Origin: Hydrogenothermaceae bacterium
GTDB taxonomy: Bacteria; Aquificota; Aquificia; Aquificales; Hydrogenothermaceae
DNA length: 6,162 nucleotides
Assembly (NCBI GenBank): GCA_026984355.1
Contig: JALSSG010000268.1
Coordinates: 1 to 6,162, forward strand
Reading direction: 5' to 3'
Numbering within the stretch: position 1 is the stretch's first letter; each line of letters begins with the position of its first letter. Positions 5,550 to 6,162 of the stretch are shown in pieces. A model generated the notes under the pieces. The model ran no database searches, was not told the DNA's origin, and saw only the letters and a list, made by a program, of their open reading frames with translations. Position numbers and translations under genes: made by a program.

Positions 5550-6162
5550 TATAATTACCTTACTAAAAGCAGTTGTTTTAATAATCACTTTATTTTTACC
5601 TGTATACTTTATAACTCCAGACTACTCACCAAAAGAAAGCTTAGATGTAATCAAGAAAATAGATATATCTAATTTAGAACCTGTCGTAGGTAAAGAAGGG
5701 GGAGTTTTAAAAAGAGCTCTTGCTGGAGATGCTAAAACCTTTAATCCAGTAATGGCTCAAGAAACTACATCAACAGCAGTAATCGGTGTACTTTTTAACG
5801 GTCTTACAAAAACAAATGTAAAAACATTATTACCAGAACCAGACCTTGCATATAAATGGGAAAGGAACAAAGATGGAACAGTATGGAGATTTTACATAAG
5901 AAAAGAAGCAAAATGGTTTGATGGAACCCCTGTCAAAGCAGATGATGTTGTGTTTACTTATAACAAAATTTATTACAATCCTGATATACCATCTTCAGCA
6001 AAGGATATTCTAACAATAGATGGTAAACCATTCATAGTTAGAAAGATAGATGACAAAGTTGTAGAATTTAGAATACCTAAGCCTTTTGCTCCATTTCTTC
6101 AGGCTGTTGGACAACCAATTTTACCAAAACATATTTTAGAAAAATCAGTAAAAAATAAAACC
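5539..6162 (+). CDS. Family 5 extracellular solute-binding protein (peptide/oligopeptide type), N-terminal part, cut by the window edge
   Basis: Proteins of the SBP_bac_5 (DppA/OppA) family capture peptides, or sometimes nickel or sugars, outside the membrane and deliver them to an ABC importer. The visible 208 codons are roughly a third of the usual 500-600. Seen: a hydrophobic stretch at residues 5-24 after a short start with lysine, acting as a signal peptide or anchor; GGVLKRALAGDAKTFNP at 54-70, the usual first strand of the domain; PDLAYKWERNKDGTVWRFYI at 101-120; and KWFDGTPVKADDVVFTYN at 125-142, the family signature. There is no cysteine anywhere in the visible part, so no lipobox: it is not a lipoprotein, unlike many family members, and may be anchored by its N-terminus or cleaved. 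The ATG at 5539 overlaps the preceding gene by 11 bases and lacks a clear ribosome site, so translation is probably coupled. The permease and ATPase genes, if linked, lie beyond the window. The ligand is unknown. Confidence 0.9.
   Translation, partial: MKDNIITLLKAVVLIITLFLPVYFITPDYSPKESLDVIKKIDISNLEPVVGKEGGVLKRALAGDAKTFNPVMAQETTSTAVIGVLFNGLTKTNVKTLLPEPDLAYKWERNKDGTVWRFYIRKEAKWFDGTPVKADDVVFTYNKIYYNPDIPSSAKDILTIDGKPFIVRKIDDKVVEFRIPKPFAPFLQAVGQPILPKHILEKSVKNKT

Overview
The window is strongly AT-rich, about one third G+C by eye. It carries a peptidoglycan gene (murC), so the host is a bacterium. It also carries the genes for di-myo-inositol phosphate (DIP), a solute of hyperthermophiles, and a fused ADP-forming acyl-CoA synthetase. 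Together these suggest a thermophilic bacterium of low G+C. A member of the Aquificales such as Sulfurihydrogenibium or a relative fits best. This placement is inferred from gene content and composition only.

Layout: two transcription units diverge from a short intergenic region of about 90 bases (2829-2920). The minus-strand unit reads leftward: a fused ADP-forming acetyl-CoA synthetase (2828 down to 696), then, 12 bases later, murC, which runs off the left edge. The plus-strand unit reads rightward: myo-inositol-1-phosphate synthase (2921-4108), then 1 base later the bifunctional inositol-1-phosphate cytidylyltransferase / DIP-phosphate synthase (4110-5348), then 21 bases later a 59-residue four-cysteine Trm112/UPF0434-like protein (5370-5549). 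The last gene overlaps this by 11 bases and encodes a family 5 peptide/solute-binding protein (from 5539) that runs off the right edge. No stretch longer than 300 bases lacks a gene. I see no tRNA, rRNA, mobile element or CRISPR array.

How the genes work together: the two inositol genes form a short anabolic route. Glucose-6-phosphate becomes L-myo-inositol-1-phosphate, which is activated with CTP to CDP-inositol. CDP-inositol is joined to a second inositol phosphate to give phosphorylated DIP. The last step, removal of the phosphate, needs a phosphatase that is not in this window. The synthetase (acetyl-CoA to acetate with ATP formation, or the reverse) and murC belong to other pathways and share only the divergent promoter region.

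The less ordinary observations are small and regulatory: overlapping divergent promoter elements inside an 8-base inverted repeat, a G+C-rich hairpin at codons 11-19 of the cytidylyltransferase, a near-perfect palindrome early in the inositol-phosphate synthase gene, and a TATAAT box placed so close to the small zinc-ribbon gene that its transcript could be leaderless. I do not see a clearly new multi-gene system.
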